Assembly: GCA_013399305.1 (NCBI GenBank) | Contig: VXAI01000303.1 | Location: forward strand, 273,689-337,688 | From: Rostratula benghalensis | Taxonomy: Eukaryota; Chordata; Aves; Charadriiformes; Rostratulidae | Direction of reading: 5' to 3' | Length of the DNA stretch: 64,000 nucleotides | Shown: positions 1 through 13,870 of the stretch, piece by piece | How positions within the stretch are numbered: position 1 is the first letter of the stretch | Layout of the letters: every line of letters starts with the position of its first letter | Program-made: the position numbers and the translations under genes | The notes under the pieces: generated by a model | The model's database searches: none | Told to the model about the DNA's origin: nothing | What the model saw: the letters and a program-made list of their open reading frames with translations, nothing else

Positions 1-3000
1 CTCAAATAGTATTTAGCATATCAAACAAACAAACAAAAAAACAGGTGAAAAAACCACACTGCCCAGACACTTCTATTCTAAGAAGAAAAATTAAAATTGT
101 ATCAAACCAAATATCTCATGTTTGATAGCAGTAGATTACTATGTCACTATATAATTTGTTAACAGAGAAAATATATTTATACATCTTTAAAACACTGTGA
201 GGACTAAACTGAAGCTTAGATGCATTTACAGAAGCTTTGTCTGTTGAGCAGCAGGAAAGTTTGGTCAGAGATGTTGATATTTCTGCACACATAGTTCTGC
301 CTTCAGCACCTTACTCTACAAATCACCCTGCAGCAATGTGGGGAACACCGTGTTAGTTCAGGTGCTGCTCGTGACTAATTGGGCTAGCAGTAAATAAAGC
401 TAAGTAAGTACTGAGAACTAACAGACCTAGCATTTTTCAAGGATTTATCTTGTAATTTACAATGTTCTATTACATAGATTTCAGTTGACATTTGTGCCAA
501 TGGGGAAGTTTTGTTCTGAAATGGTTCTGGGTATTTTTCTCTGGGTATGAAAGAGATGATATTGACACATACTTGCAGATTGGTTTATGATTTTGACACA
601 TAATCACAAGCAACATTTTTATTTTTCTATGTATAACAAAGGTAGCTTCAAAGTTTGTACAATAAAATGTCATAAGGGGCTTCAAAAAGGGAGAGATGGC
701 AATCAATCACTCATATAATAGGTCTAAGGCTGTAGTGGAAAGTGTTTTTACTCACTGAATTACCTCAAACTGGGACAACTTTCTAAAAATTATTCTGCAG
801 CCCAATTATACAAGATTACCGTGGTACACAAAGCATGAGGCTATTGTTTGACCTATATTAAGTATTAATTAAAAAGAAAACCACTTATAATAGTCTCTTC
901 TGACCTTAAAACCTTGAATGTTCCAAAGTTGTATATCATACATTCATGTATGTGAATGCAATACAGATGAAACTCATTCTGTAGGACTGAGTGAAAGCAT
1001 TAGTTCACCTAATTCTAGTATTTCAAAAATTTGTTCTCAAAGAAATTCTGTTATGTTCCTGAAACTGCTTTATTAGTAGTGCATAATCTGGTAATACTAT
1101 TCTGAACTGTACTGTCTTTTTCAACAGGATATTCTGTAAAAATCCCAAATGAAAATTGAAAAAAGACTGTATATTACTCCAACAAAGAACAACATTGTAG
1201 GAGTCATTTTTACCAGCAAATACCATAGACATATTAACACGAATCTTATAAAATACAAGCAAGCATAATCTGAAAAGTCTTTAAATCTTGAATGTGTTAA
1301 GCATACCTGGGAAAAAAAATCAATGATTTATTGATAAATGCAATCATGTCTGAGAAGTGAGATTGGGTAGCATCTGAGGAACACGTCTTCTCTCCAGCGC
1401 TGTAGTTTGAATTGAAATGTTGCTTGTCTTTTTCACCATAGAGATGAAACACCACAGATGAAACATGCACCAATTACTGCCAGAAAACAGAGCTAGGATA
1501 AGTTCAAATTCAGCTAACTCAGACTATTAGTGGCTGTACAAAATAATTTCTATTTTCAGCCTTCACCTGAATCTTCTCATTCTAAGAGGAGCAAAGATAA
1601 TACTGGAATTTGCTGGAAGGAAATAGCAGGAGCAAGATTTATCTTAGTTATCTAAGCATCATTTTCCACCTGACCAGAAGCAAGATTTCCTTCTCTCTTT
1701 TTTTTCTGTCAGACCAACAAATTTATGATTATTTACAAATAATCATCTGGAAGTATTATTTGTGGATAGTATATGAGCACAACATAACCATATATGAGTT
1801 GTAAACCAAACACAATAATTTTTAATTACCTTAATTAAAAATAAAAATAAAATGGCATTGTAAATAATTAGTTGAGTACTGAACTGCTATGAATGGCTGT
1901 GACATAGTTAATGAAAAATAAAAAAACCCCAACGTTTAGATTGGAGGCTTTCTTTGCCTTTCTTAAAACAGCAAGTCCAATGTAAGAGAAAGGGATGGAA
2001 AGAATTATTTGCTACATCATAGTTGCTAAGTAACAATAAATATATAAGTTGAATATGTTTATGTCAACATGAATTGTATGTTTGACCTTTAACTTACAGT
2101 ACCAAAGTCCACAACCTTTGTTTCTGGAAAAAACCCACAAATTAGAAAATGCCAATTTTGAGTCTTGAAATATGAAGATATGATAATGAAATATCTATGT
2201 GACTGAAAAATTTCTTTCCTTGCCCCATTCTGCCAGGAATGTCACATTTCAGGTGCAAAGATTGAAACAATATGTTTTAGCTTTAGAATAAATCTGAAGT
2301 CTTCAATTATGTATTACTTTGACTTAAAATTGCCAGTGAGCCCAATAAGGTTTGTGGTGTGACAACTTCAGAGTCATGGTCTACTGTGCTATTAGAGCTC
2401 TCTAGAAATACATCCCTGAGGGGAAAATGAGCCTGGGGCATAACACAAGGCTCTCATAATTATGTTGTCTCCTGGCAGATGTATTTCAAGTATAAGGGAA
2501 AGTGAATGTGGCCTCACAGAAATTATAGATTCTATATATAACTACAGTTCCAATAATGCACAGAAGCATAACAGCACAACAGAGCATAACACTTCACTAA
2601 GCCAAAAATAAACTTCTTCAGACGTCACAACGTAAAACATTTTAAAATTTTTTATCCTGTGAAAAAAATAATTATTTCAATTTGCATTGATAAATGACAA
2701 AAACAAATGCAGTAACATAAGATTTTTCATCGTAGACACTCCAAGTTCTGCTAGCTTTGGGCAAAGCACTGCAGTGCTCTTTTTCGCTCTCTGTACAATA
2801 TACCACTGAAGCCCTATTAGCAAGCTCTGCTATACTTTTAGCACACAGAGTTTACACAGCCAGCAGCATATGTATTCCACTAGACTGAGTTTAAAATGAC
2901 TACCTTAAAAAGGCAGCCTGCCGAATGCCTGAAAGTTACATTCTTTAACTGGTTATCCCTTTCAGTGTAAGCTGCTCAGTGATTAACAGATTAAGTAAGA

Positions 3001-3412
3001 AAAAAATTTTAATGCAGTTTATCTGTTTCAGTAGTCATTGTGCAAAAAATTCCTTTGAATGTTACATGCTTTTTTTTTTTCACATTAAATTTCTGGAGAC
3101 TGCGGGGTGTATTATATTCTCTCAGTCCCCCATAAATAACAGATAGAGCAATAAATAAAAAAAGAATATTTAATAGCAGAATCTGTTTAGTGCTATAAGT
3201 TTTCTTGGATCTGGGAGATAGGTTAATAAATGTGCTAATAAAATACATTGAAATTGTCGAATTTTAAGTCAAAATAGATTTTGAAAGAAAAATAGTAAAT
3301 AGAGTAATTTGTGATGTTGGAATTTATTTGCAATGTTATTTTTAAAAAGTAAAATGGGAGTTGTGCATGAAACACTTTGTGTGATGCATTTAAAAAATCA
3401 ACATCTACTCAC

Positions 3413-3460
3413 CCTCCTCGGATATCCAGATCTTTTAGGTTTGTGAGACTCAGGAACTCA
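3413..3460 (-). other. candidate 48-nt exon encoding a leucine-rich-repeat-like peptide
   Basis: Read on the minus strand, a pyrimidine-rich tract ends in AG just before position 3460. Then 48 nt remain open and encode EFLSLTNLKDLDIRGG, directly followed by a GTGAGT donor (complement of 3407-3412). The peptide fits the spacing of a leucine-rich repeat (L-x-x-L-x-x-L-x-I-x-G). The length is a multiple of three. The same frame is open for about another 25 codons upstream, so the exon may be longer, or the match may be chance in one open stretch. No neighbouring exon was identified and no gene name is proposed. This is inference from splice-like signals and one peptide; chance is quite possible. 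Confidence 0.15.
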
Positions 3461-6400
3461 CTTAAAGTGAAGAGATTGATAAAAAGAGGTCTGCTCATTT
3501 TGCAGTCTTTACAATTCTTTTTAATGCATTTAAGAGGATTTATTTATGCCCTGCATTTTTCTGATGTTGTATCATAACATGGCCTTTTTGCATTCAAAAG
3601 CAATACAATTTTGTGTGAACCAGTTCTTTGAGCAACTGATGGGCAGGTGAAAAAAGAAAACACTTTACAACTGCTGGGTGAATCACCTGTAAATGGTTCT
3701 AGTTCAAGGGCTCTGTTGTGCTGTAGGCCCCTTTGTTCTCTTCCAGTCAGAGCTGAGAGCAGATAGCAAGCTGCCACTGTTAGCTCAAATAACATTCATA
3801 GCCTGCTATTTTGCTCCTGTGTATTAAAGACACAAAATAAAAATTGTCTTGGAGAAAATGAAGCTCGATAAGAAAAGCAAAAAGGCCATCAAAATGGCAC
3901 ACATATTTATAACGAGACAACGAGGTGTATTGTATAATGCATTACAGTTTCACAAACAATCAATACAAATTATTGGGTATAAAATTACTTTTTGATTACC
4001 ACTGTGAAAACACAAGCTGCTCAAGTCATTCCTCACACCACTATTGATTTTACTCTACTTTTTCTATTGTGTTTTTAAAGCATTTCATGTCAATTTTTAA
4101 GTCTCCATTCTCCTGCTAAATGCTAGGCAAATTCACAAAGGATCAGCCTGGAGGTTTTAAGTGTGACGAGTTCTAAATATTATTTTTCATTCTTTAATCT
4201 CCATGGTGTTTCTACCACAGCTTGTTGAAGACTGAAACATATTTTCATAGTCAGACTACACACAGAGCTATCAGAATTTTCCTAACCTTTTAACCCCTTC
4301 ATTTATTTCATGTTATTAGCCTTTACCACTCTGGAGCAGCTTTCTGTCCTGTGGCACTTCGCTTCCTGCTGGTTCCCATGGCAATGGTCAGGTCATCTGT
4401 CAAATGACGGAGCAATATACTACAGTAATCTCTCAAAGCTAGTAAGTGGGTTCTTTTATTTTTCATTTGTCAAGTTGTCAAATACTCGGCAACAAGCATG
4501 GTACTTCTGTCTCTCTTCTTTTTATGAGAGGTGAAACAGGAAACTTAAGGATCAAGACTGAGACAAACCATGAAATATTTTTTACTGTTGTATTCACTTT
4601 TTTCTTAGTGAATGGAGCTTTGTAAGGCATAGAGTTACTTTCTATTTGGGATTAGATGTGGAATTAGCTGGTTTGAATGCAATGTGGTACAAATTTCTCA
4701 CTCCTACATAATGAGACTAGTGTGTGTGTTTTGTTATTTTCCTCATTATTTTGAATGTGTTGGTATTTCTAGTCTGTTGCAGTTCTGATGTTCTGTTTGA
4801 TTAACACCTGTATTTGCAATATATGTCTGCCTGTGTATTGCAGAAAAAATATGTACAGATGCCCATACAAGGAAAGTGTAAATAAACACAATATTTAAAC
4901 CTGTCTTGGAATGAAATAGAATGACTGTTTAGCAAGGGTCAGCACAATGCCCAGGCTAACAGTGAGAAGAACCACTGCACGCAGTTAAAAATTCAAGGGA
5001 ATAATTTTGGTAGACAGAGTGTAGTTATCTCTAAAGTATCTTGGCAATAATTCATAGGTCTTGGTTCTATTCTTGAAAGATAATTACATGATGATGACAA
5101 TGAGAAAAAATGTAAATTTCAGGAGTAATGAGAAAGGGAATAATGCACGAGAAAGACATCTGAAACACAGATTACTCAAGATTTTGATGGAAAACTTCAT
5201 CAAAAATAGTCTTGTGTGCAACAACTCTGCTGAGAATATGAATTACATTAATTTTTTTCTACCCAGAGATTAAACACACAAGGAACACTGAATCTCAGGT
5301 TACCCTACATTGGACACAAAGACAATGTCAAGTAATATCTAAACATAACAAAAAAATGAGAAAAAGCTTCTTTTGCTTGTTTTTGCAAGGTGTAGCACTG
5401 ATACTAACTTGTTGGGTGCTTGAAAAAGAAGATAATCATCAACGTTTTGGTGTTGACAATCAAATACGAGCCACCTGAGCAGAATAAGAAACAAGAATAC
5501 TGATCTGACCATTGGTTTGCTAGGGTCTGACTATCAGAAACACCACATTCACATAATTTCACTTGTTTAGCTTTCTATTAGGCAGAAGAATTCATAAAAA
5601 GCTCAGCAGTAAATTAGAAATATGAGAAATATTTATAGGCTACAGTAAACATTGAAAGTTGATGAAGGTTTACAGTAAATGAAGTGCAGACAATTTTCTT
5701 ATAATTAAAGAATAAATATAAGGACCATTAGAATAATCCCATTAAAAAGGACAAAGTTTTCTTATAGGTTAAGTAAACTAACAGCACAATGAAGTCATTT
5801 TACTTCAATGTTCATTGCAAAATTAGTTTAAAGGAATGTCAGATGGACTTTTCTTAACTGTAGCCATACTTTTTATTAAAAGTAATCAACTTTTTATTTG
5901 AATAGCATACTTCCAATAACAGTGGCATATCCCACCACTCTTGGACTACATTAATGCAGTCCATATCTCTTTAACACTCAGTGATAGTAATTTCTGACTA
6001 TTTGGATCATGTCCAACCCATGTCAAAGATAAAGGTAAATAACCTCTTGGTTACATCTTCCCTAGGATTTCTCTGCTGTCTAAGGCTATGACATGAACAA
6101 GTCTCAGAGATTTTGTTATAATTTTAGCTAACATGATCATGTAAAGACTTCAAGCTTAGACCTAAATCCTTCTTCTTCATAAAAAGGGCACATTATGACT
6201 GGCAAGGGGTGCTATATTACCTTTGCTCTTTATATCAAATTACATATTTTTCAAAGGGTTGTTCAGGAATTAGCTTATGAAATTATCTAACTTCAATTAT
6301 ACTGTGACTAGCTGTTCAAACAGACATTGAAATACCCTCATGCCCTCACTCCAGATACCATTAAATAAAGAGATTTCCTCTCATGCTTAAGAAAATATTG

Positions 6401-8246
6401 AAAAACATGAATCTAATGGTTTTCTTTGTTAGGTATGTTGTTGGCTCATTTGTCTCATCCTGATAGGACAAAAGCAATGACTGCTTTTCCTCACCACTTA
6501 GAATAGATTCAGGTCTTTATAAAACATGTTCTTAATTAGAGATGATCTCGAGTAATACAGTGAAAGATACATTAGTGCATTCAGCTATATCTGTGGCAGC
6601 TTCCATCATGGGTATTAGAAAATTAGATTTGTTAGAAAATTCAGAATTTATTCTAATATTAAAAAAATGTACATGCTTTTATCTTCTTGACCTCTCATAA
6701 AAATCTAATATTCCATGAGATTTTTTATAAAATATCCTTCTTATTCATAACACTACATACTTAGTTCATTTGCTAGCTTCTCATTTCTGAGTTATAATTT
6801 ACTCAGCAATGTTTTTGAAAAAAACTAAATTACTGAACTCATGTGCTGAGTTTTGCATGCTGTAGTTACATACATGTATTTAACAAGCATATGAAATGGA
6901 AGTCAGAAGACAGAGATGCATGGAAGTAATACAAATTATTTATTATAAGATTTATTTCACCATTTAGAATATATTCTTTACCTGCAGGTCTTAAACTTCT
7001 GATCTGTAAGAACAGACAGTATGTTTACAGCTTTTTTGAAAGTGCAAAAATGCTCGTTTTTTTTAATCCAAGATTGTATTCTTAATGCTTATTGCTCTCT
7101 TGATCACTTCTGCACGGTTAACATTGAGATTTTCTTAAAGGTACAGTCTTTTTTGGTGCTCATCTTTGTTGGAATTTTCATCCTTTTGATCTCTGTCCTG
7201 CACTAGTTATCCACCAATAATCTCCTGGTTAAATTGAAGTGAATATATATAGGTACCATGAAAGAAATACCCATATTACTAAAAATAGAAGATTCTTCAC
7301 TATTTTCATTTCATTTTTTTCCTAGTAAGTAGATAATTAATTACAGACTATGCAACTTCTTTTTTTATTTATTTTCAAAAGAAAATAATACTTCACATAG
7401 ATGTTTTTAAAACGCCTCTCTTTCTCCTGTAGTACTCAACTGCACTTTTTCTATGAACACTTTTCCGATCTGACTGAAAAAAAGTTAAGTGTTGGATTTG
7501 ACAGGGATGAGAAACATAGTTTCTGAAAAAGATAACATTCTTAGGAAGTAGGACTGTATAAGTAGAACAGATAACATAATTAGTTATTTAGTGAAAATGA
7601 GTAGATGTTTTCACATAAAAGATTTTCTTTCCCAACTTTGTCATATGTGATGCTTAAGAGGCATGAACAAATGGAGACATGACAGAAGAGAACAAAGATG
7701 ATGACTGGATAACAAGGCCTATGGCACCATTGTCTAATCTCATAACAGAGAAGACTGAGGGAAAGTGTGATTCCAGTCCACGGCTCATAAGGTAACCTGC
7801 CTCAAAACCAGGAAGAATCGCCTGTTGCCTATGACTGCAGGGTGTGTGACAGAAGGCAAAAGGCTGAAATTACACTGGATGAGGTTAGAGAAGGTGTACA
7901 AATGAAACTTTATCATGTTAAGGGGAGTTAAGTACAAGAGATTTCACAACCTGTCAGGCAAACCTGTGCAATCTCAACCCTGGAAATATTACACGACAAA
8001 ACATTGTGATTGCTCTTTTCTGGTGGAAGGAGAATGAACTGGATGATACCTTATGCTTTGGTCAGGAGACCACATGAGAGCTTTTAAGTTGTGAAGTTAG
8101 GGAAAGCAAGCCACCATTGCTTTTGGAAATGTCCTTTGCCATTTTTTCTTCTCTGTATTAAGAGACACTGACTTTTATTAACATGGTGCTGAACCTAAAG
8201 TATTCATTACTACTGCACCTCTAAGAAACTGGTGATGGGATTTAAT

Positions 8247-8272
8247 ATAAGGTAGTCTTGTGACTACCTTAT
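8247..8272. repeat. 11-bp inverted repeat with 4-nt loop
   Basis: Arm 8247-8257 (ATAAGGTAGTC) is the exact reverse complement of 8262-8272, with TTGT between. It would fold as a short hairpin. It sits inside the 93-codon minus-strand open frame at 8178-8459. There is no T-run after it and no reason to call it a terminator in this genome. Confidence 0.85.
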
Positions 8273-9802
8273 TGTTATTGATATTGATGGATACTTGCAT
8301 CATTTCATATTCAGTGGTATTCAGTAACATGGTTTTTTTATTTCCTCTGTCAAGCTGAAGACAGACATGCATTCCTGGTTTAACAGCTGTACTAGCTGGC
8401 AATTGTTTGTAGAATAGTCCAGTATTATTTTCATTCATAGACTGTACGTCATCTGTCATTGTAAATCAGGAGCGGGATCTCATTAGCAAAAGCCTTGCTC
8501 ATTTCCTTCACAAGCGTTATGCCTAGTTAATTTTTCAAGCAAACATAATGATGCAAATATTTAGGGTGTTTGTAATTATAGTATCTGTAATAGGTGAAAA
8601 AGAAGCAGTGAATAAAAGAACACTTTTGAAAACACAATTAAAAATATTTGTCAGAATGAATCTAGCACTAGAAGGTTATTTATTAAAATCCAATAAATAG
8701 TATGCAGGGAACATTCACAGCCTTCTCTCCTTCCCTCTCTTTACAAAACCTTAGGGCATCTGTCACCTTTTGGTCAGTTAATGCTTTTACCTATTCCAAT
8801 ATCTGACCAAAAGTCGAGACAAGGAAATTTGTATTTTCCTCTGATACTATGTTTAGAGTGACAGATGATGGACCAGAAGTGAAAGTGAAGTGCAATTATT
8901 TCTTTCAGTTTATTTCAGTTTACCAATTACCAGTTATAATCAAAGCAAAGTGCTTGTCACACCTGGTGCAACGTGAGTCCCCCCTGTCACTGATCACACC
9001 ACTGTGCTGCAGGTCTCTGTCAAGCTGAAAGTGCCATTAGGAAACAGCCCGACCACATTAAACAAATGGATAAAGTCTTGATTCTAGAATATCTGCGTGC
9101 TTAGAAATAGCACAGATCTGTAGTTTTCATATGTAACAGATCTGTGTGATACTATTTTATGTCCATGATAATGTTTACTTCTATTTTTCTTTGTACACGT
9201 TGGTCCTCTCGTTCGCCCTAATTTTCCAACCTTAAATGCTAGGGTCTCTCCACATATTTAATGAATTCTGCTAATAAAACTCAAAATCTCCTCAAGTAAG
9301 CAGTCCTAGTGCAGACTCAGCTTTCTCTCCCTCGACTTTACTAGACTCAAGATTTGTGCTCTGGCAGTAAGCATTTGCTTTGTCAGGAAGCATATTAGTG
9401 TGAGCATGTCTCACCATAGTGTGCACCAAAATCTGAGATTATGACTACTTTAGTCTGCTATTAAGTGAATGATAAAATTATTTAGAATAGATACATAGAA
9501 ATGGAGTATTCTGCTTTTTAGGAATTACATGTACTTGTCTCACTCTAAGTCTGTGAAAGTTTAAAAGCTTTTAGTTAATAAAATTACATTTATAGAAAAC
9601 ACTGCATAGGGAAGAGAAGACTGTGCAAAACAGGAATTCTACAACTGCTTCCCAAGATTTCAGGTTTATAAACTCATGCAAGTCTCTTTACTTTTGCCTG
9701 ACCTCTTCTCAGTGCCTGGTACAGATATAAAGCGAAAGGGGATCCAATGTTTGGGAAGTTCTTTTGATTGAACAGAATTGTGTTTCATGGTAAGGCTTGG
9801 CA

Positions 9803-9833
9803 TTACTTTATAGTAAGACTTACTATAAAGTAA
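9803..9833. repeat. perfect 31-bp palindrome (15-bp arms, 1-nt centre)
   Basis: Arm 9803-9817 (TTACTTTATAGTAAG) is an exact reverse complement of 9819-9833, with a single A at 9818. The arms have no mismatch. The sequence is AT-rich, so a cruciform or hairpin is possible. The loop is too short for a microRNA precursor. No transposon terminal repeat that I know matches it. Confidence 0.95.
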
Positions 9834-10859
9834 ACAATTGAATAAAGCATAAGAAAATAATGTCAAATCTAAGTATGTCATCTTTCAGATGCATTTGGAC
9901 AAACGTTTGAATAGTGGTGCACATTACCTCCTCCAGTCTATTCTTTAATGGCCAATCCAATGATAGGCCACTAAATGGAGGTCCCAGTAGAAAGTCTACA
10001 TTACAAACTTCTGGCCTTGAATTCTGTAAATCCTGCAGAGTTTTCCATGCAACTGTTTATTTAGGCTGCTGTACAAGAAAACTAGTGTCTTATTTTCTCA
10101 TTATAAGAAACCACCATACTTAAGCTGATTCCATCAAAATGTATGTGTTAATATACTATACATAGGCGATCTAACCACACCTTTCCAAAGTGAACTACTT
10201 TATTTATTAAGCCAAGCAAGGAATTATGTCTAGCGTGTAACAAATAATTTAATTTATTGTAGGTAGTAAAATAAATTTTAAAGGCAGTTAAAAGTTACTC
10301 CAAGATAAATGATAATTTAATTATTAAAGCAATTACTCCCTTGATCATGGTGAGCAATGATTGGTGGCCAAATGTATGACAAGTTTGTGAAAGAAATGCA
10401 TTATAAGCTAAAAGTATTGAACTATATGGATCTGTGGCTTTGTTAAGGTCACCTGTACAAGGACAGGAATTAGCATAATGAATCAAGAGATGAATCAAAT
10501 CTTGGTTTAATATTTTGCAAACAGCTAGACCATCACGTTTTAACTGATTTTTAGATTTTGAGGTAACAGCATATACCTACTATATGCTATTTGATATTAT
10601 ATGTCTGTTGCAAAAGAAGCAAAGTAGGTTACTGAATAAGACACTGACTGAACTAGAAATATCTGCCATTAACTTTATGCTGGGACTGCATATCAAATAC
10701 CAATCAACACCTCTTTGTTCTACTGTTTCCACTGAGGTTTTTTTCACTTGCCTGTTCAGATTTGAAGCTGAGATTGCAGGTATTGGCAAGGACTGGTAGC
10801 ACAAACAATAAAACATTGATCTTGGCAGCCATTCAATAGATTATTAAATATGGATTGTT

Positions 10860-10889
10860 NNNNNNNNNNNNNNNNNNNNNNNNNNNNNN
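10860..10889. other. assembly gap, 30 N
   Basis: A run of 30 N, directly followed by an AT-only stretch (TATATTTATTGGATATATTATATTTTATT-like) that probably caused the break in assembly. Confidence 1.
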
Positions 10890-10966
10890 AATATATTTAT
10901 TGGATATATTATATTTTATTTACTTTCTATATCTGATGTCATATATATTATACATATTTAATACAT

Positions 10967-11108
10967 ATCATAGAATCATAGAATGGTTTAGGTTGGAAGC
11001 AACCTAAAAGATCATCTTGTTTCAGTGCCCCCACTGTGGGCAGGGACACTGCCCAATAGATGAGGTTGCTCAGAATCCCATCCAACCTAGCCTTGAACAC
11101 TTCCAGGA
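10967..11108 (-). mobile_element. CR1 LINE, 3' end fragment
   Basis: The piece starts with the CR1 tail repeat 'atcatagaatcatagaat' and the 'ggtttaggttggaag' block. It then shows the usual 3' body ('catccaacctagccttgaacacttccagg'-like). Similarity stops at about 11108, where the next expected block (the 'atgggacatccacaac' type) is absent, so the copy is 5'-truncated after about 140 bp, as CR1 copies usually are. Non-coding: only the 3' UTR and the last codons of ORF2 could be present. Orientation is set by the tail lying at the low-coordinate end. Confidence 0.93.
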
Positions 11109-13795
11109 AAGTTTTCCTTGTATGGTTTATAAACATCAGCCTGCTACTCATACAACATAAACAGAAACGCAACTTGACTCAGTCAATAGAGTATCTGAGT
11201 TTTATTCTCAATAACACATTACAATAAAATGTCTAGGTATGTTCCTATAGAGTTCTATCAGTTTACAAAATCTTTTCCATCTATATTCTGTAGGCAGGTA
11301 AAACTTTTTTTTTTTTTTCATCAGATTGAATCAAACAAATTTTATCCCCATTTTCCTTTAGTATGAAAATGCTTAATGGACTAAAAGAAGTGATATCAAA
11401 CTTAAATTTGCTAACATTCTGTGATATTTTCCCTGATTTTAGTTTCATCTTCTCTTCTCATCTCATTCCTAAGGTATTTTCAAAAAAACCTCTTAAAACA
11501 GATGATTTTTCAAATTTATTTACTATTTTAAATTTTATTCCTCAACAAATCTCTCTAGAGTTGTAAATTACTATCCAGCAATTCCATTCTTGACCTTAGT
11601 GTTCCCACCAGTTCAAAAATTTCTTTTCAGTACCATGTAACCTATAATTCATAATTGGTATTAAGATTGTTTTGTAACTGGGAATTAACAAATTTCGAAC
11701 TTAAAATGTCATTTTGCAGTAGCCCATTTTAATAATAAATTTCTATATACTCATGTTTAGTTTGTGACCTGACATTCACATTTACAGCTTTTTTGCCCTT
11801 TCTCTTATATTTCTTCATGGTGTTACTGTAGTGCCATTAACAATTTAGCCTCTCCTGAAATTCTTTATTCAATTCTTCAAATCCTGTTCAGAAAAAAAAA
11901 AAGAATTCCACTGTCTGTATAACTACTTCCCCTTTTGACTTGTTGATGAATATATGCATTACTTGAAGCCTTTCTTGAAACCAACAGCTAACACTGAGTT
12001 AATTTGAACTCTACATAAATACCCAATCAACCTTTTAGAGTAATCACTTTGGGTAAACCTTCCCAAGCCAACATGTTTTCTCTTGTATATTTTAAAATAC
12101 ACAAAGTTAATACTCTTCAATAGCATTTGTTTCCTAGCAGAGTTTGTTAGGACTTTGTATGACCATGGGATACCAAAAGAACTGCATATATTGAAATTTT
12201 TTGACCTCTCATTTCTGACTGAAATTTGTATTTTATCAGCAGGTAAATATTCTTTTATCCATGAAGAAGGAAGGTGAATTATGTTTTCTCTATTTAAAAT
12301 TATGCAAAAATTCTTCTTCGTTGTGCATTGTTCCCCTGGGGAATTCTTATTCTTTTTTATCCATACTTTGCCCTGATGCTGAATTTTAAAATCCGTAGTT
12401 GAAGAAACATATGATCAACAACAGGTTTATTTTAGACAAACACATAGTCTAAATAAAACCAACCCTAATAATCCTACCATGTGCATCACAGTTCCCAAGG
12501 GAGAAAACACAGACTCCTGTGTGTAAGAGCTCATCCCGAACAGCAGCCTGCCTGTGGCTGTGAGATCTGTCAAGTTCTTGATGTCATGACCTTGAAGATC
12601 ATTAGCTGCTCTCTGCAGCCGTTTGGTAAAGGCTCTTTCAGTAATGATTCCTGATGATTCCCCATATCCAAAACCATATGCCCATATACTTTTGCACTGT
12701 TTTCTACCTTTGTTTCTGGACATGTTCTACATAACTCCAAATGCCTGCTCTCTGCAGAATTGAGGATCACAAGAGTGTACTTGTGCATATCCCCTGTTTT
12801 CCATGATGTTACTTTTCTTGGAAAGACAAATTAGGTCTTGAATTCTTCTTGGTAATGACATGTTCCACAAAAGGAAAAGATACTGATGCAGACACCAGTA
12901 GCCCTACTGACCCAAGGAGGCACATGTCCAGAGTGAAAAATTAGTCTATTACAAACCATTTAAACCAAGAATTTGAAAGCGCACCACAGATTATTATGAT
13001 TGAAATGCATTTCTTTGACTGATAAGAAGAAAGTAAAAATGCACTCAAAAGTTTCCTCAGAAATCATCGATTGAACTCAGCTGATAGAATGGGACATCTT
13101 ACATTATACTTTGCATTCCAACGGGATGAAATTGACTTGCTTCTTGCTGACATACAAATATATGTCAAATGTTGTAGTACTATCCTTGTGTCTGCCAGTC
13201 AGTTGTACAATTAGACTTTTCTTTCCCAGTTACTTTTGGTAAAGAGTTTTCCTGAAAAATTTCTTCTTTTGGACCTTTATTTTTCTATTTGCCGAGGACT
13301 ACTCATGGCTCTGCTAGGATGTTATATCTTTGGGTAAACATATTATCTTATTATTTAATGACTTCTCTTGTGTTTCCATTACTGCATTAATTACAATCTT
13401 AGCGTGTAGCCTAATATTTTATTGATTTCTCTAATTACCTAGCACTGATTTTATCTTTAATGTAACTATATGCTATTACTGATTGCAAATAATCTTTTCA
13501 AGCAACAGTTTTACAGTAAGTATTAAAATATAGACTTCCTCTGAGACAAAGGCTGGTGTTATGTAGACCTAATGATGTACAGAAAGCAATATATTTGATC
13601 ACAAAACAAAAGTAATTTTTCCCCATGTCTTTGTCCTGGAAGGTCTTGAATAAGTCGAGCTGTCTGTTATATAAAATGATCGATACCACGTAATCGTGAC
13701 TCCTTTTGTCCCGTAACTTCTCAATCAGACATTAGAAATCCAAAAGCAAATGCGTGCTTCTCAGAAACAATATATCATAGTTAAATGAATAATAA

Positions 13796-13870
13796 ATAGA
13801 AAAAACCCACCAACAACAACTAAAACAAAAAAACCCAGAAAAGAAAAAAAACCAAACAAAACCAAAATGG
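13796..13870. repeat. A-rich low-complexity tract
   Basis: About 75 bp made mostly of A with scattered C and short G (AACAACAAC, ACAAAAAAACCC, AACCAAACAAAACC). No unit length holds throughout. It is not a LINE poly(A) tail, since CR1 lacks one and no element abuts it. Confidence 0.85.

Larger units (their letters stand above)
1..10966. other. unique AT-rich sequence, no recognised gene
   Basis: Almost 11 kb of AT-rich DNA with no repeat family or gene that I recognise. Open frames here are all under 100 codons, as expected by chance in 64 kb read in six frames. Local items of note are an A/C-rich start (about 22-47), a leucine-rich-repeat-like exon candidate on the minus strand at 3413-3460, an isolated 93-codon minus-strand frame at 8178-8459 and two inverted repeats (8247-8272 and 9803-9833). 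I see no CpG island, tRNA or small RNA gene. The stretch could be intronic or intergenic; the sequence alone does not decide. Confidence 0.6.
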
